Assembly: GCA_902363805.1 (NCBI GenBank)
Contig: CABJBF010000002.1
Location: 62,001 to 126,000 of the forward strand
Reading direction: 5' to 3'
Origin: Eubacteriaceae bacterium
GTDB lineage: Bacteria > Bacillota > Clostridia > Lachnospirales > Lachnospiraceae
DNA length: 64,000 bases
Each line of letters starts with the position of its first letter. The stretch's first letter is position 1. This document shows, in pieces, positions 26,244-36,264 of the stretch. A model generated the notes under the pieces. The model saw only the letters and a program-made list of their open reading frames with translations. It made no database searches and was not told where the DNA came from. A program made the translations under genes and the position numbers.

Positions 26244-28229
26244 ATGGTAGAAAATAGAAGAAGACCGGCAAGACGGTCATATAAGAGAGCAGAATTTAAT
26301 AAAGGAATGCAGAAAAAGCTAGCGATTGTATTTGTATTAATCATCCTAGCTTTATTTGTGTTATGTATAAGAATTGGATATTTGACAAAGGCAAAAGGAG
26401 ATGAATATTCAATTAAGGTATTGGCACAGCAAGGTTATACAAGCAAGACACTTCCTTATAAAAGAGGAGACATTTTAGATAGAAATGGAAATGTGTTAGC
26501 AACAAGCGTTAAAGTATACAATCTTGTGATTGATTCAAAGGTAATTCTTAGCAACAAAAAATATCTTGAACCAACAGTAAATGTTTTGACAAGATATTTT
26601 GACTTGAATAAAGATGAACTTACAAAAGGCATAAAAGAAAGAAAAGATAACAGTTACTGGGTAGTATTAAAGCAGTTAGAATACAAAGATATAGAAGGGT
26701 ATAAGGATTATATTAATAAGGAATACCTATCAAAAGAAGAAGCAAAGGAAATATCCTATGTAAAGGGTGTATGGTTTGAAGAAGAATATAAGAGAATGTA
26801 TCCGTATAATTCATTAGCATGCAGCACTTTAGGATTTGTTAATAAAGATGGAAGTGCGAATATTGGAATTGAATCAAGTTATAATGATGTACTTTCAGGG
26901 CTTAACGGACGAGAATATGGATATGTAAATTCAGATAACAGTATGGAGACTGTAATTAAGGATCCTACTAATGGAGATACAGTTGTATCGACAATAGACA
27001 TGAATATACAAAGAATTGTTCAAAAAGCAATAAAGAAATATATGAAAAAATATCAGCCAAAGAGACTTGCAGCAGTAATAGCAGACCCTAATACAGGTGA
27101 AATACTTGCTATGGCTGATAATACAACGTTTAATTTAAATGAACCATGGGATTTATCATTTAAATACACAGAACAGGAACAGGAAAATCTTTCAGAAAAA
27201 GAAATTTCTGATGCGCTTAATTCAAGATGGAAAAACTTTTGTGTAAGTGATTCATTTGAACCGGGTTCAACAATTAAACCGTTTACTATTGCTGCGGCAT
27301 ATGAAGAAGGAAAAACTACAAGAAACAGCACATATTTTTGTGATGGATATGAAGTTGTAGGTGGATTTACTATTAGATGTCATGATGTTTCAGGACATGG
27401 AACAATCACAACAAAACAGGCATTGGCATATTCATGTAATGATGCTCTTATGAGAATCGGATTTGATTTAGGAGCAAAAAAATTAGTTGAATATCAGAGA
27501 AGATTTGGATTTGGTGCGAAAACAGGTATAGATTTACCAAGTGAAACAAGAGGACTTGTATATGATAGTAATATGGGTGCATCAAGTTTAGCTACTAATT
27601 CATTTGGACAGAATATCAATGTAAACATGATTCAAATGGTTGCAGGATTTTCTTCTTTAGTAAACGGCGGAAATTATTACGAACCACATGTAGTAAAAGA
27701 AGTTGTTTCAGAGGATGGAGAATTAATTGATAATTATTCAAAGACTTTAGTAAAGGAAACAGTAACTGATAAAACTTCTGATTTTATAAAAGAAGCGTTA
27801 AGAGCTGTAGTTACAGACGGAACAGGTAAAACAGCAGCTATTCCGGGATATACAATTGGTGGTAAAACAGGTACAGCAGAAAAGCATTATACAGATGGAA
27901 AGACAGGAAGAATTCCAGGAGAATATATCGTTTCATTTTTAGGATGTGCACCTGTTGAAAATCCTGAGGTAGTATGCTATACAATCATGGATTCTCCAAA
28001 AGAGAATACACAGTCCACAGCGTTTAGTACAGAATTTTGGACATATATTATGAAACAGGTACTTCCATATATGGGTGTTTCTCAGACTGAAGATGCAGGA
28101 AAAGATAAGGATATAACAAATACAAAAAAGAGTGATATAAAGGATAATTATTCTCAGGGAATAACACAGGATGATATGCCTGTAGAAACACAGACAGAAA
28201 ATCAAAATGATTATACAGGGGAAGAATAA
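26244..28229 (+). CDS. Class B penicillin-binding protein (FtsI/PbpB-like transpeptidase)
   Basis: 661 residues. A single N-terminal helix (about 25-47) anchors a dimerisation domain (starting RGDILDRNGNVLATS) and a transpeptidase domain. All three active-site motifs are intact: S342-T-I-K345, S397-C-N and K541-T-G-T. It crosslinks peptidoglycan at the septum with FtsW. There is no PASTA domain; the last ~60 residues are a polar, Asn/Asp-rich tail. It starts six bases after ftsL. Next to it is a second PBP gene that is broken, so this copy may be the only working septal transpeptidase of the cluster. Confidence 0.92.
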   Translation: MVENRRRPARRSYKRAEFNKGMQKKLAIVFVLIILALFVLCIRIGYLTKAKGDEYSIKVLAQQGYTSKTLPYKRGDILDRNGNVLATSVKVYNLVIDSKVILSNKKYLEPTVNVLTRYFDLNKDELTKGIKERKDNSYWVVLKQLEYKDIEGYKDYINKEYLSKEEAKEISYVKGVWFEEEYKRMYPYNSLACSTLGFVNKDGSANIGIESSYNDVLSGLNGREYGYVNSDNSMETVIKDPTNGDTVVSTIDMNIQRIVQKAIKKYMKKYQPKRLAAVIADPNTGEILAMADNTTFNLNEPWDLSFKYTEQEQENLSEKEISDALNSRWKNFCVSDSFEPGSTIKPFTIAAAYEEGKTTRNSTYFCDGYEVVGGFTIRCHDVSGHGTITTKQALAYSCNDALMRIGFDLGAKKLVEYQRRFGFGAKTGIDLPSETRGLVYDSNMGASSLATNSFGQNINVNMIQMVAGFSSLVNGGNYYEPHVVKEVVSEDGELIDNYSKTLVKETVTDKTSDFIKEALRAVVTDGTGKTAAIPGYTIGGKTGTAEKHYTDGKTGRIPGEYIVSFLGCAPVENPEVVCYTIMDSPKENTQSTAFSTEFWTYIMKQVLPYMGVSQTEDAGKDKDITNTKKSDIKDNYSQGITQDDMPVETQTENQNDYTGEE

Positions 28230-28297
28230 TTATTTATACAGAATATGTTTAAAATGACAGAATATATTAGTAGTAATCATTAAAAAAATGGTTATTT

Positions 28298-30019
28298 ATG
28301 AAACTGGGTAAAGTAAGAACCAAGCAACGTAAAATGATGCTTATATATGTCTGCATAATATACATAATGATGTTAGGGGTATTTGGAAAACTTGTATATA
28401 TAATGGTAGTTAAGGGTGAATATTATTCTCAGAAAGCTTTGGATGTGCAGGAAAGAGAACGTAGAATTAAAGCTGCCAGAGGAAAAATATTAGACAGAAA
28501 TAATAATGTTATTGCGTCTAACAAAACTGTATGTACGGTTTCGGTAATTCACAGACAGATTAGAGATACGGACGCAGTAATTAAGATGTTATGTGAAGAA
28601 CTGGATTTAGAAGAAAAAGAAGTAAGAAAAAAAGTAGAAAAAGTAAGTGTAAGAGAAAAAATAAAGTCCAATGTGGATAAAGAAATAGGAGATAAAATAC
28701 GAAGCTATGATTTTGACGGCGTAAAGGTTGACGAAGATTACAAAAGGTATTATCCTTATTCTTCGATGGCATCAAAAGTGTTAGGATTTACCGGAGCGGA
28801 TAATCAGGGCATTGTAGGACTTGAGGTTAAATATGACAAATATCTTCAGGGCAAGGACGGACTCATTCTAACGCCTACTGACTCAAGGGGAATAGAGTTA
28901 GATACAGCATTAGAAGAAAGAGTTGAACCTGTACCCGGCTATAATCTGGTTACAGGAATAGATATAAATATTCAAAAATATTGTGAACAAATAGCTTACA
29001 ATGCATTAGGAGCAAAGCAGGCAAATTATGTTTCGGTGATAGTTATGAATCCTAAAAACGGAGAAATAATGGCCATGGTAAATGCACCGGAATTTGATTT
29101 GAACAATCCATATTCTCTTACAGAAGAATTTTCAAATGATACTTCCGGAAAATCAAAACAGGATTTACTTAATAATATGTGGAGAAATCAATGCATAAAT
29201 GACACATATGAGCCGGGTTCTACGTTTAAAATTGTTACGGCAACCGCGGCTTTGTCAGAAAATCTTGTAAGTTTGGATTCGACATTTAATTGTCCGGGAT
29301 TTGTAGTTGTAGATGACAGAAGGATAAGATGCCATAAGACTACTGGGCATGGAAGTCAGGATTTTGTACATGGAACCATGAATTCGTGCAATCCGGTATT
29401 TGTAAATGTTGGATTAAGGGTTGGAGTAAAAAAGTTTTATAATTATATGGATAAGCTTGGACTTTTAAAAACAACCGGAATTGATTTACCTGGCGAAGCA
29501 GGAACAATTATTCATAAACAGAAAAATGTAGGGAATGTTGAATTAGCAACAATGTCATTTGGTCAGTCGTTTCAGATTACACCTGTACAGTTTTTGACTG
29601 CGGCAAGTGCCATAGTAAATGGAGGTAATTTGGTAACTCCACATTTTGGTGTCGAAATTCGAAATGAAAACAATGAAACAGTTAAAAAATTAAAATATAA
29701 TGAAAAGAAAAATGTAATAAGCAAAGATGTTTCAGAAAAAATGAAATATATTTTGGAAAAAGTGGTTGCTGAAGGAACGGGAAATAAAGCATAGGTTGAA
29801 GGATATAGAATAGGTGGAAAGACCGCCACATCGCAGAAACTTCCAAGAAGTGCCAGAAAATATATAGCATCTTTTATGGCATTTGCACCTGCTAATGATC
29901 CACAGGTTATTGCGATGATAATTGTTGATGAACCGCAAGGAGTATATTATGGAGGAACAGTAGTTGGACCGTTAATGAAACAACTATATGAGAATATTTT
30001 ACCGTATGTTGTTAAATAA
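28298..30019 (+). pseudogene. Second class B PBP (SpoVD/FtsI-like), interrupted by an in-frame TAG at 29792-29794
   Basis: The frame opens at 28298 and codes 498 residues: N-terminal helix, KILDRNNNVIAS dimerisation motif, S308-T-F-K311 and S363-C-N. It then meets TAG at codon 499. The same frame continues without another stop to TAA at 30017-30019 and encodes VEGYRIGGKTATSQKLPRS, the third motif (K508-T-A) with its usual context. Family members usually carry Tyr just before 'VxGYRIGGKT', so a TAC/TAT to TAG change explains it. The truncated product lacks the third motif and should be inactive. A sequencing error or TAG readthrough is the alternative. The SD is weak. In spore formers the second PBP here is usually the cortex enzyme SpoVD. 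Confidence 0.85.
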
Positions 30020-30134
30020 AATATAATGCATACTTATTAAAAATGTGATATATATTTAATGCACGTAAATTAAGTCGCTTTTCTATTTGTAAAGAAGTGA
30101 TTATAATTATAAAAAAACAGAAAGAGGAGAAAAA

Positions 30135-31106
30135 ATGGATACAAATATTATTTTTGGAATAATTATGTCATTTGTTATTAGCATAATTTTATGCCCTATA
30201 GTAATTCCAATATTAAAAAAAGTAAAATTTGGACAGTATATTAGAGAAGAAGGGCCGGAGAGTCATAAAAGCAAAGCAGGAACACCTACAATGGGTGGAA
30301 TGATTATTTTATTTAGTTTAATCGTAACATCTTTGTTCTTTATAAAAGATTATCCAAAGATTGTTCCAATATTATTTGTAACAATAGGATTTGGAATTGT
30401 AGGATTTTTAGATGACTTCATTAAAGTAGTTATGAAGAGAAATGAAGGCTTAAATCAGATACAGAAAATGTTGTGTGAAATTGTTATCACAGCAATATTC
30501 GCATTTTATATGGTAAAATATTCAGGAATGGGAACAGAAATTATAATTCCATTTACACATGGTCAGACAGTTGACATGGGATGGTTGTTTATACCAATGC
30601 TGTTCTTCGTTGTATTAGGAACTGTAAATGGAGCTAATTTTACAGATGGTTTAGATGGATTGGCCACAAGTGTTACATTAATGATAGCAGTATTTTTCAT
30701 GGTGGTTTCAATAGGAACAAATAGTGGAATAGCACCAGTTACAGCAGCTTTAGCAGGTGCATTAATGGGATTCTTATTATTCAATGTATATCCTGCAAGA
30801 GTATTTATGGGAGACACAGGTTCCTTAGCACTTGGCGGATTTGTTGCTGCAACAGCATATATGATGAAAATGCCATTATTTATTTTGATAGTTGCATTTA
30901 TTTATCTCATGGAAATAGTAACAGTTATGATGCAGGTTACATATTTCAAAATAACAAAGAAAATATATGGTCAGGGAAGAAGAATTTTCAAAATGACACC
31001 AATACATCATCATTTTGAAAAATGTGGATATATGGAAACACAGATAGTTGCAGCATTTACAGTTATAACAGCAGTATTATGCCTTTTAGGATATGTAGCA
31101 TTATAA
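30135..31106 (+). CDS. mraY: Phospho-N-acetylmuramoyl-pentapeptide transferase MraY
   Basis: 323 residues, ten hydrophobic helices. It makes lipid I from UDP-MurNAc-pentapeptide and undecaprenyl phosphate. Family motifs: GTPTMGG (about 49-55), FLDDFIK (the Asp pair), NFTDGLDGLA, and the C-terminal HHHFEKCGY. AAAGAGGAG precedes the ATG. It follows the broken PBP gene by 115 bases and precedes ftsW. murE, murF, murD and murG are absent from this cluster. Confidence 0.97.
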   Translation: MDTNIIFGIIMSFVISIILCPIVIPILKKVKFGQYIREEGPESHKSKAGTPTMGGMIILFSLIVTSLFFIKDYPKIVPILFVTIGFGIVGFLDDFIKVVMKRNEGLNQIQKMLCEIVITAIFAFYMVKYSGMGTEIIIPFTHGQTVDMGWLFIPMLFFVVLGTVNGANFTDGLDGLATSVTLMIAVFFMVVSIGTNSGIAPVTAALAGALMGFLLFNVYPARVFMGDTGSLALGGFVAATAYMMKMPLFILIVAFIYLMEIVTVMMQVTYFKITKKIYGQGRRIFKMTPIHHHFEKCGYMETQIVAAFTVITAVLCLLGYVAL

Positions 31107-31145
31107 AATGATAATATAAATTAAAACGCTTAGAAAGGAGTAAAT

Positions 31146-32333
31146 ATGAAAACAGAGTACAATTCAGTTTCAGAAGATGAAATTGTTAAAACTAAAAAAG
31201 AAAAGAAATCTGTAAATTATTTTGACTATAGCCTTTTATGCGTTTTAATTTTTTTGATTTGCCTTGGATTTGTATTACTTTATAGTGCAAGTTCCTATTC
31301 GGCTCAGTTAGCTAAAGGCGATGCAAGTTATTATGTAAAAAGAGAAATTATATTTACTATTGCAGGAGGGGTTGTAGGTTGGTTTGTTATAAAAAATTCA
31401 AAGTTTTTTATAACACTTATGAATAGAATGGCAATGCCAATGTACATAGTTTCTATTGTTTGTGTTGTAATGGTTGTGGCAACACCTCTTGGAATTGAAA
31501 GAAATGGTGCAAAAAGATGGTTAGGATATGGAATATTTTCTTTCCAGCCAGCAGAATTTGTAAAATTTACGGTTATAGTGCTTACTGCAAGTCTGTTGTC
31601 AAAATGTTCACAAAAGGCGTTAAAGGATTACAGAAACATATGGCGCGTATATAGTTATACAATTGTAGCGACACTTTCAATCATGGTATTAACATCTAAC
31701 TTAAGTTCAGCCATTATAATTGCAACAATACCGGCTATTATGATTTTAGTAGTAGGTGTGCCAAAGAAATTTGTTAAACAGGCGATATTTCTTGTAGCAT
31801 TAGCAGCAATTCCAATGGGAGCATATTTAACATTACATGGTGATGGATTTAGATTGAATCGTATTTCGGTATGGCTAAATCCAGAAGATAATGCGGCTGA
31901 TGGTGGATTTCAGGTGCTTCAGGGATTGTATGCCATAGGTTCAGGAGGATTATTTGGTAAAGGATTAGGACAGAGTGCACAGAAACTTGGTTTTGTTCCT
32001 GAAAGTGCAAATGATATGATTTTTTCAATTGTATGCGAAGAATTAGGATTGTTTGGAGCAGTTGCAATTATTGTTTTATTTGCATTTATAATAAGAAGAA
32101 TGAGAATTATAGCAGGAAATGCACCGGATTTATTTTCATCATTACTGGTTGTTGGTGTTATGGCACAAATATCAGTTCAGGTAGTGCTTAACATAGCGGT
32201 TGTAACAAATTCAATCCCAAACACAGGTGTATCTCTTCCATTTATAAGTTATGGAGGAACATCAATATTGTTCCTGTTATATGAAATGTCACTTGTATTA
32301 GCTGTCTCAAAACAGATTAAGAGAATACAATAA
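31146..32333 (+). CDS. ftsW: FtsW/RodA/SpoVE-family peptidoglycan polymerase
   Basis: 395 residues with about ten transmembrane helices after a charged N-terminus. SEDS proteins polymerise lipid II into glycan strands together with a class B PBP. Motifs seen include FQPAEFVKF, a W-L-P-E-D-like segment (AWLNPEDNA region near 236-244, containing the catalytic-type Asp), FVPESANDMIFSI and GVSLPFISYGGTS. GAAAGGAG precedes the ATG. In this position it could be FtsW for septation or SpoVE for cortex; sequence alone does not decide. Confidence 0.93.
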   Translation: MKTEYNSVSEDEIVKTKKEKKSVNYFDYSLLCVLIFLICLGFVLLYSASSYSAQLAKGDASYYVKREIIFTIAGGVVGWFVIKNSKFFITLMNRMAMPMYIVSIVCVVMVVATPLGIERNGAKRWLGYGIFSFQPAEFVKFTVIVLTASLLSKCSQKALKDYRNIWRVYSYTIVATLSIMVLTSNLSSAIIIATIPAIMILVVGVPKKFVKQAIFLVALAAIPMGAYLTLHGDGFRLNRISVWLNPEDNAADGGFQVLQGLYAIGSGGLFGKGLGQSAQKLGFVPESANDMIFSIVCEELGLFGAVAIIVLFAFIIRRMRIIAGNAPDLFSSLLVVGVMAQISVQVVLNIAVVTNSIPNTGVSLPFISYGGTSILFLLYEMSLVLAVSKQIKRIQ

Positions 32334-32355
32334 GAAAAGGAGTTGATGCAGTTTT

Positions 32356-33558
32356 ATGAGCAGAAAAATGGATAGAAAACGTGCGCAGATGAAAAAACAG
32401 CGTCAACACCGACATCAGACGCAGATAAAAAATCATCAGCAGGCGGAAAGAATCGAACAAAAACGAAGACACGAAAGAGAAAATAGAGAAAGAAATGAAA
32501 GACGTCAGGAAGAGTTAAGACGTCAGGAACAGAGAAAGAAAAAACTTCAGACTAAAAAGGCAGAAGAAAAAGAGAGAATTCTTCAAAAGAAAGCACAGGA
32601 AAGAGCAAGAAAGAACGAGGAGAAAGAAGAAAGACGTATTCAAAAAGAAAGTAAAAAAAGAATACGTAAAATGCGATTTAGAAAAGCAACAAGAACTTTA
32701 AGGAAGGTGCTTAAAGTTATTTTAAGTATTTCTGCAGTTGTGGCAGCGGTATTTTGCATTATATATTTTGGCTTTAAATTAAATTCCGTAGAAATGAAAG
32801 GAAATGAAATATACACACAGCAGGAATTGACGGATTACATATTTAAAGATGGAAAAAATAAAAATACATTTGTATTCTGGTTAAAAGCAAAAACCGGAAT
32901 AGGAAAAGTGGAAATTCCGTTTTTAGATAAATATGATGTCAAAATGAAGTCACCATCAAAACTTCAATTATCGGTATATGAAAAAAGTCTAATTGGTTAT
33001 GTGGAAAAAGATGGCATATATATTTATTTTGACAGAGACGGTGTTATAGAAAAATTAGCTACCGAGAAAATAAAAGGTATTCCAAATGTTGTTGGAATCG
33101 AAATTAATAATCCTAAATTGTATGAAAAATTTGAAGTTAAAGATGAAGATGTATATGATTTGCTACTGACTGTTTCCCAGGCAATTCAGAAATATAACTT
33201 TACTGTAAAGAAAATTGAAATTACAGAAGATGGACAGGCTTCTATTTACATAAAGAAAGTAAAAATTGAATTTGGAAAAGGCAGAGACTTAAATGAAAAA
33301 ATGATAGATTTGAGTGATATGATTGATGGAGGACTTCTTAAATATAAAGGCACTCTTAACATGAAGTCATTGAGTACAGATGGAAGCGGATATACTTTAA
33401 AGGAAAATGAAACTAAGACATCATCCCAGAGTGAAAGTGAGAGTGTGGATAGTACAAATCAGAGCACAGATAGTTCAAATCAGGATGAAACACAAAATAA
33501 TAGTAATCCGGTAAGTAATGAAGCAACAAATGAAGAAACTACAGCAGTTGAACAGTAA
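32356..33558 (+). CDS. divIB: Cell division protein DivIB/FtsQ-like
   Basis: 400 residues. The first ~110 residues are an extremely basic, Arg/Lys/Glu/Gln-rich stretch likely to form a long cytoplasmic helix. A single transmembrane helix lies about 116-141. Outside is a POTRA-like domain (FKLNSVEMKGNEIYTQQEL), then the beta domain, and a Ser/Asn/Thr-rich tail of ~55 residues. The start has AAGGAG upstream. Layout and position before ftsZ fit DivIB, partner of FtsL and DivIC. The N-terminal basic region is longer than in most family members. Confidence 0.85.
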   Translation: MSRKMDRKRAQMKKQRQHRHQTQIKNHQQAERIEQKRRHERENRERNERRQEELRRQEQRKKKLQTKKAEEKERILQKKAQERARKNEEKEERRIQKESKKRIRKMRFRKATRTLRKVLKVILSISAVVAAVFCIIYFGFKLNSVEMKGNEIYTQQELTDYIFKDGKNKNTFVFWLKAKTGIGKVEIPFLDKYDVKMKSPSKLQLSVYEKSLIGYVEKDGIYIYFDRDGVIEKLATEKIKGIPNVVGIEINNPKLYEKFEVKDEDVYDLLLTVSQAIQKYNFTVKKIEITEDGQASIYIKKVKIEFGKGRDLNEKMIDLSDMIDGGLLKYKGTLNMKSLSTDGSGYTLKENETKTSSQSESESVDSTNQSTDSSNQDETQNNSNPVSNEATNEETTAVEQ

Positions 33559-33594
33559 AAATTTAAAAATATTATTATTTTGTAAAAAAATTTG

Positions 33595-33623
33595 TTGATA
33601 TTTTTTTCAAACGAATATATTAT
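33595..33623 (+). promoter_or_regulatory. Sigma-A promoter of ftsZ
   Basis: TTGATA (33595-33600), a 17-base spacer and TATTAT (33618-33623) lie in a very AT-rich gap of 170 bp. ftsZ therefore has its own promoter besides any readthrough from divIB. A GTAGA/TCTAC hairpin with a T-rich loop falls in the leader at about 33643-33659. Confidence 0.65.
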
Positions 33624-33728
33624 ATATAATATATGCAATGAAGTAGATTTTTTGTCTACATTGTTGTATACTAATTGAGTTAGAGTATCGAGAATAATGA
33701 ATGAAATGAAACGAAGGAGGACAAGCTC

Positions 33729-34847
33729 TTGATAGAAATCACAACAAATGAAACAGAAGCAGTTGCAAAGATTATCGTTATAGGCGTTGGTGGCGCAGGT
33801 AATAATGCTGTTAACCGTATGATAGATGAAAATATAGGTGGAGTAGAATTTATTGGTGTAAATACAGATGCACAGGCATTAAAGAGATGTAAAGCACCAA
33901 CAACATTACAGATTGGTGAAAAGGTAACTAAGGGACTTGGTGCAGGAGCTAAGCCTGAAGTTGGTGAAGCAGCAGCAGAAGAGAATGTTGAAGAATTAGC
34001 TCAGTTAATCAAGGGAGCAGACATGGTGTTTGTTACTTGTGGTATGGGCGGTGGAACAGGTACAGGAGCTGCACCTGTTGTTGCAAGAATCGCTAAGGAA
34101 CAGGGCGTACTTACAGTAGGTGTTGTTACAAAGCCATTTAGATTTGAAGCTAAGACAAGAATGAACAATGCATTAGCAGGGGTAGAAAGATTAAAGGAAA
34201 ATGTTGATACTTTAATTGTTATTCCTAATGATAAATTACTTGAAATCGTTGATAGAAGAACAACAATGCCTGAAGCATTAAAGAAAGCTGATGAAGTATT
34301 ACAGCAGTCAGTACAGGGTATTACAGACTTAATTAATGTACCTGCATTAATTAACCTTGACTTTGCTGATGTACAGACAGTTATGAGAGATGCAGGTATT
34401 GCACATATCGGTATCGGTTCAGCAAGTGGTGATGAAAAAGCTAACGAAGCAGTTCAGATGGCTGTAACATCTCCATTACTTGAAACAACAATTGAAGGTG
34501 CTAAGCACGTTATCGTTAATATTACAGGTGATGTATCACTCTTTGAAGCTAATGAAGCAGCAAGTTATGTTCAGGAATTAGCAGGTGAAGATGCTAATAT
34601 CATCTTTGGTGTTCGTTATGATGATACATATCCTGACGAATGTTCAATTACTGTTATGGCTACAGGAATTGATCAGGGTAGTGCAATCACAGCTAATCCA
34701 TTTACAACAGGAAAGACAACAAGACCTTTTGGTGGAATATCAGGTGCATCAACAATTAAGCCATTTACATCAAGCCAGCCGATAAAACCACAGCCAACAG
34801 TAGAACCAAGAGAATTAAAGATTCCTGATTTCTTACAGAACAAATAA
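33729..34847 (+). CDS. ftsZ: Cell division protein FtsZ
   Basis: 372 residues from a TTG start, fixed by AAGGAGG seven bases upstream and by the alignable N-terminus. FtsZ is the tubulin-like GTPase that forms the division ring. The tubulin signature GGGTGTG is at 107-113, [21 protein letters not shown] nucleotide binding at 15-31, and the T7 loop NLDFADV near 209-215. The C-terminal conserved peptide IPDFLQ, which binds membrane anchors, is present. ftsA is not next to it. A strong terminator follows. Confidence 0.98.
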   Translation: MIEITTNETEAVAKIIVIGVGGAGNNAVNRMIDENIGGVEFIGVNTDAQALKRCKAPTTLQIGEKVTKGLGAGAKPEVGEAAAEENVEELAQLIKGADMVFVTCGMGGGTGTGAAPVVARIAKEQGVLTVGVVTKPFRFEAKTRMNNALAGVERLKENVDTLIVIPNDKLLEIVDRRTTMPEALKKADEVLQQSVQGITDLINVPALINLDFADVQTVMRDAGIAHIGIGSASGDEKANEAVQMAVTSPLLETTIEGAKHVIVNITGDVSLFEANEAASYVQELAGEDANIIFGVRYDDTYPDECSITVMATGIDQGSAITANPFTTGKTTRPFGGISGASTIKPFTSSQPIKPQPTVEPRELKIPDFLQNK

Positions 34848-34864
34848 ATTAGATTAAAATATAT

Positions 34865-34907
34865 AAAAGAGACAGACTCGTATTTTGATATAGGTCTGTC
34901 TCTTTTT
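34865..34907 (+). terminator. Intrinsic terminator of ftsZ
   Basis: AAAAGAGACAGAC (34865-34877) pairs perfectly with GTCTGTCTCTTTT (34894-34906), with a 16-base loop and a T5 tail. It closes the division cluster. Confidence 0.92.
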
Positions 34908-34916
34908 GTGTTCAAC

Positions 34917-34945
34917 TTGACAAATAACTACACTACAACTATACT
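34917..34945 (+). promoter_or_regulatory. Sigma-A promoter of the YtrA-type operon
   Basis: TTGACA (34917-34922), a 17-base spacer and TATACT (34940-34945): close to consensus. The -10 overlaps the operator at 34942-34967. Confidence 0.8.
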
Positions 34946-34967
34946 ACATTATATGAGTAATGTAGTA
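34942..34967 (+). promoter_or_regulatory. Operator palindrome for the YtrA-type regulator
   Basis: TACTACATTA and TAATGTAGTA are perfect 10-bp inverted arms separated by six bases. The site overlaps the -10 and start point of the operon promoter and lies 11 bases before the GntR gene. Its placement predicts autorepression. Assignment to this regulator is inferred from position. Confidence 0.78.
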
Positions 34968-34978
34968 GGAGAAACATA

Positions 34979-35356
34979 ATGGATATTAATGAAAATAGTA
35001 TGGTCCCTATTTATGTTCAAATTGCAGATGCTATAGAAGACGATATTTTATCAGGTAAACTTGAAGAAGGAGAATCATGTTATTCACAATTGGTTTTGGC
35101 AAAGGAATTGCATGTTAATCCGGCAACCGCTGCAAAGGGAATAAATCTTCTTGTTAACAGAGGGATTTTAATTAAGAAAAGAGGTCAGGCAATGACCATT
35201 GCAGTTAATGCTAAAAAACTTGTTGAAGACAGAAAACGAAAAGAAGAGATGACTAAGATAGTAGACGACCTGGTTTGCTGGGGAAACAGATTATCGATGT
35301 CTAAACAGGAAGTGATTGAGCTGATAGAAGAAAAATATAAGGAGATAGGGCAGTAA
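34979..35356 (+). CDS. GntR-family transcriptional regulator, YtrA subfamily
   Basis: 125 residues, the short YtrA length. The winged helix covers about 10-75 (PIYVQIADAIEDDILSGKL, then the recognition helix NPATAAKGINLLVNRGI). Only a short helical C-terminal tail follows, with no ligand domain. Such regulators repress a linked ABC transporter operon and respond to wall-active drugs or related stress. TAGGAGAAA precedes the ATG. The stop overlaps the ABC start (TAATG), so the three genes form an operon. Confidence 0.92.
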   Translation: MDINENSMVPIYVQIADAIEDDILSGKLEEGESCYSQLVLAKELHVNPATAAKGINLLVNRGILIKKRGQAMTIAVNAKKLVEDRKRKEEMTKIVDDLVCWGNRLSMSKQEVIELIEEKYKEIGQ

Positions 35357-36264
35357 TGAGTAATGAGATTAAAATAGAAAATCTGAAATTTGGATATGGA
35401 TATAAAAGTAAAAAGATATTCAATTGTTTAAATGTTAGCATAGCACCGGGACAAATAGTTGGAATAGTTGGAAGAAATGGTGAAGGAAAAACAACATTGA
35501 TGAAGCTTATAGCAGGGAAACTCAGTCCCGATGAAGGAAATGTATTGATTGATGGTAGGGATCCGGCAACTGACATTGAGACTGCTAATAAAATAATCTA
35601 TGCATCAAGCACTTATAATACTGAGAGCAGATCAAAGTTAAAAGATATACTTCAATATCATAAATTAATGTATAAGAATTTTGATATTAATTTTGCAAAT
35701 AAGTTAATGGATGTTTTTGATATAGAACAGAACAAAAGGATAGGACGTTTGTCGAAAGGTCAGACAACAATATTTAATTTTATATGTGCAATTGCTTCAA
35801 GAGCAGAAATTACAATTTTAGATGAACCTGTATCGGGAGCGGATTCTGTAAGAAGAAAACAGATATACGATATTATATTACGCGATTATATAGAATATCC
35901 AAGAACAATATTAATTTCAAGTCATTTGCTATCAGAGATGGAAAATATACTTGCAAATATATGTATGATTGGGGCTGGACAGATTCTTTATAATGGCGAT
36001 GTAGATGAAATGAAACATAAAGCATTTAAGGTAAAAGGAACAAGACAGCAGGTAACTGAATTTGTAAAAGATAAGAAAGTTATTTTTAAACAATTATGCG
36101 AGACTAATAATATTGCTGTTGTGGAAGAGGATTACAATAAAACTGTTATGGAAGAGATTAAGGATAAGGGACTTATTGCTGAAAGATTGACAGCAGAAGA
36201 ATTCTATATGTATAGAACAACAGTAAATTTAGGAGAGGATTTGGAAAAATTATGGGAAAAATAG
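35356..36264 (+). CDS. ABC transporter ATP-binding protein
   Basis: 302 residues. Walker A is GRNGEGKTT (about 39-47) and Walker B is ITILDEP. The signature is LSKGQ instead of the common LSGGQ. A switch His follows in SSHLLSEME, and a ~85-residue C-terminal extension is present, as in YtrB/BcrA-type exporters. It overlaps the GntR gene by one base and the permease by 13. The substrate is unknown; context suggests export of, or response to, an envelope-active compound. Confidence 0.92.
   Translation: MSNEIKIENLKFGYGYKSKKIFNCLNVSIAPGQIVGIVGRNGEGKTTLMKLIAGKLSPDEGNVLIDGRDPATDIETANKIIYASSTYNTESRSKLKDILQYHKLMYKNFDINFANKLMDVFDIEQNKRIGRLSKGQTTIFNFICAIASRAEITILDEPVSGADSVRRKQIYDIILRDYIEYPRTILISSHLLSEMENILANICMIGAGQILYNGDVDEMKHKAFKVKGTRQQVTEFVKDKKVIFKQLCETNNIAVVEEDYNKTVMEEIKDKGLIAERLTAEEFYMYRTTVNLGEDLEKLWEK

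Noticed and set aside
28298..30019. Genome-wide TAG recoding (for example pyrrolysine) as cause of the split PBP
   Set aside because: Several intact genes here end in TAG at the expected place, and the codon replaces a conserved Tyr next to the active site, so a point mutation or sequencing error is simpler.
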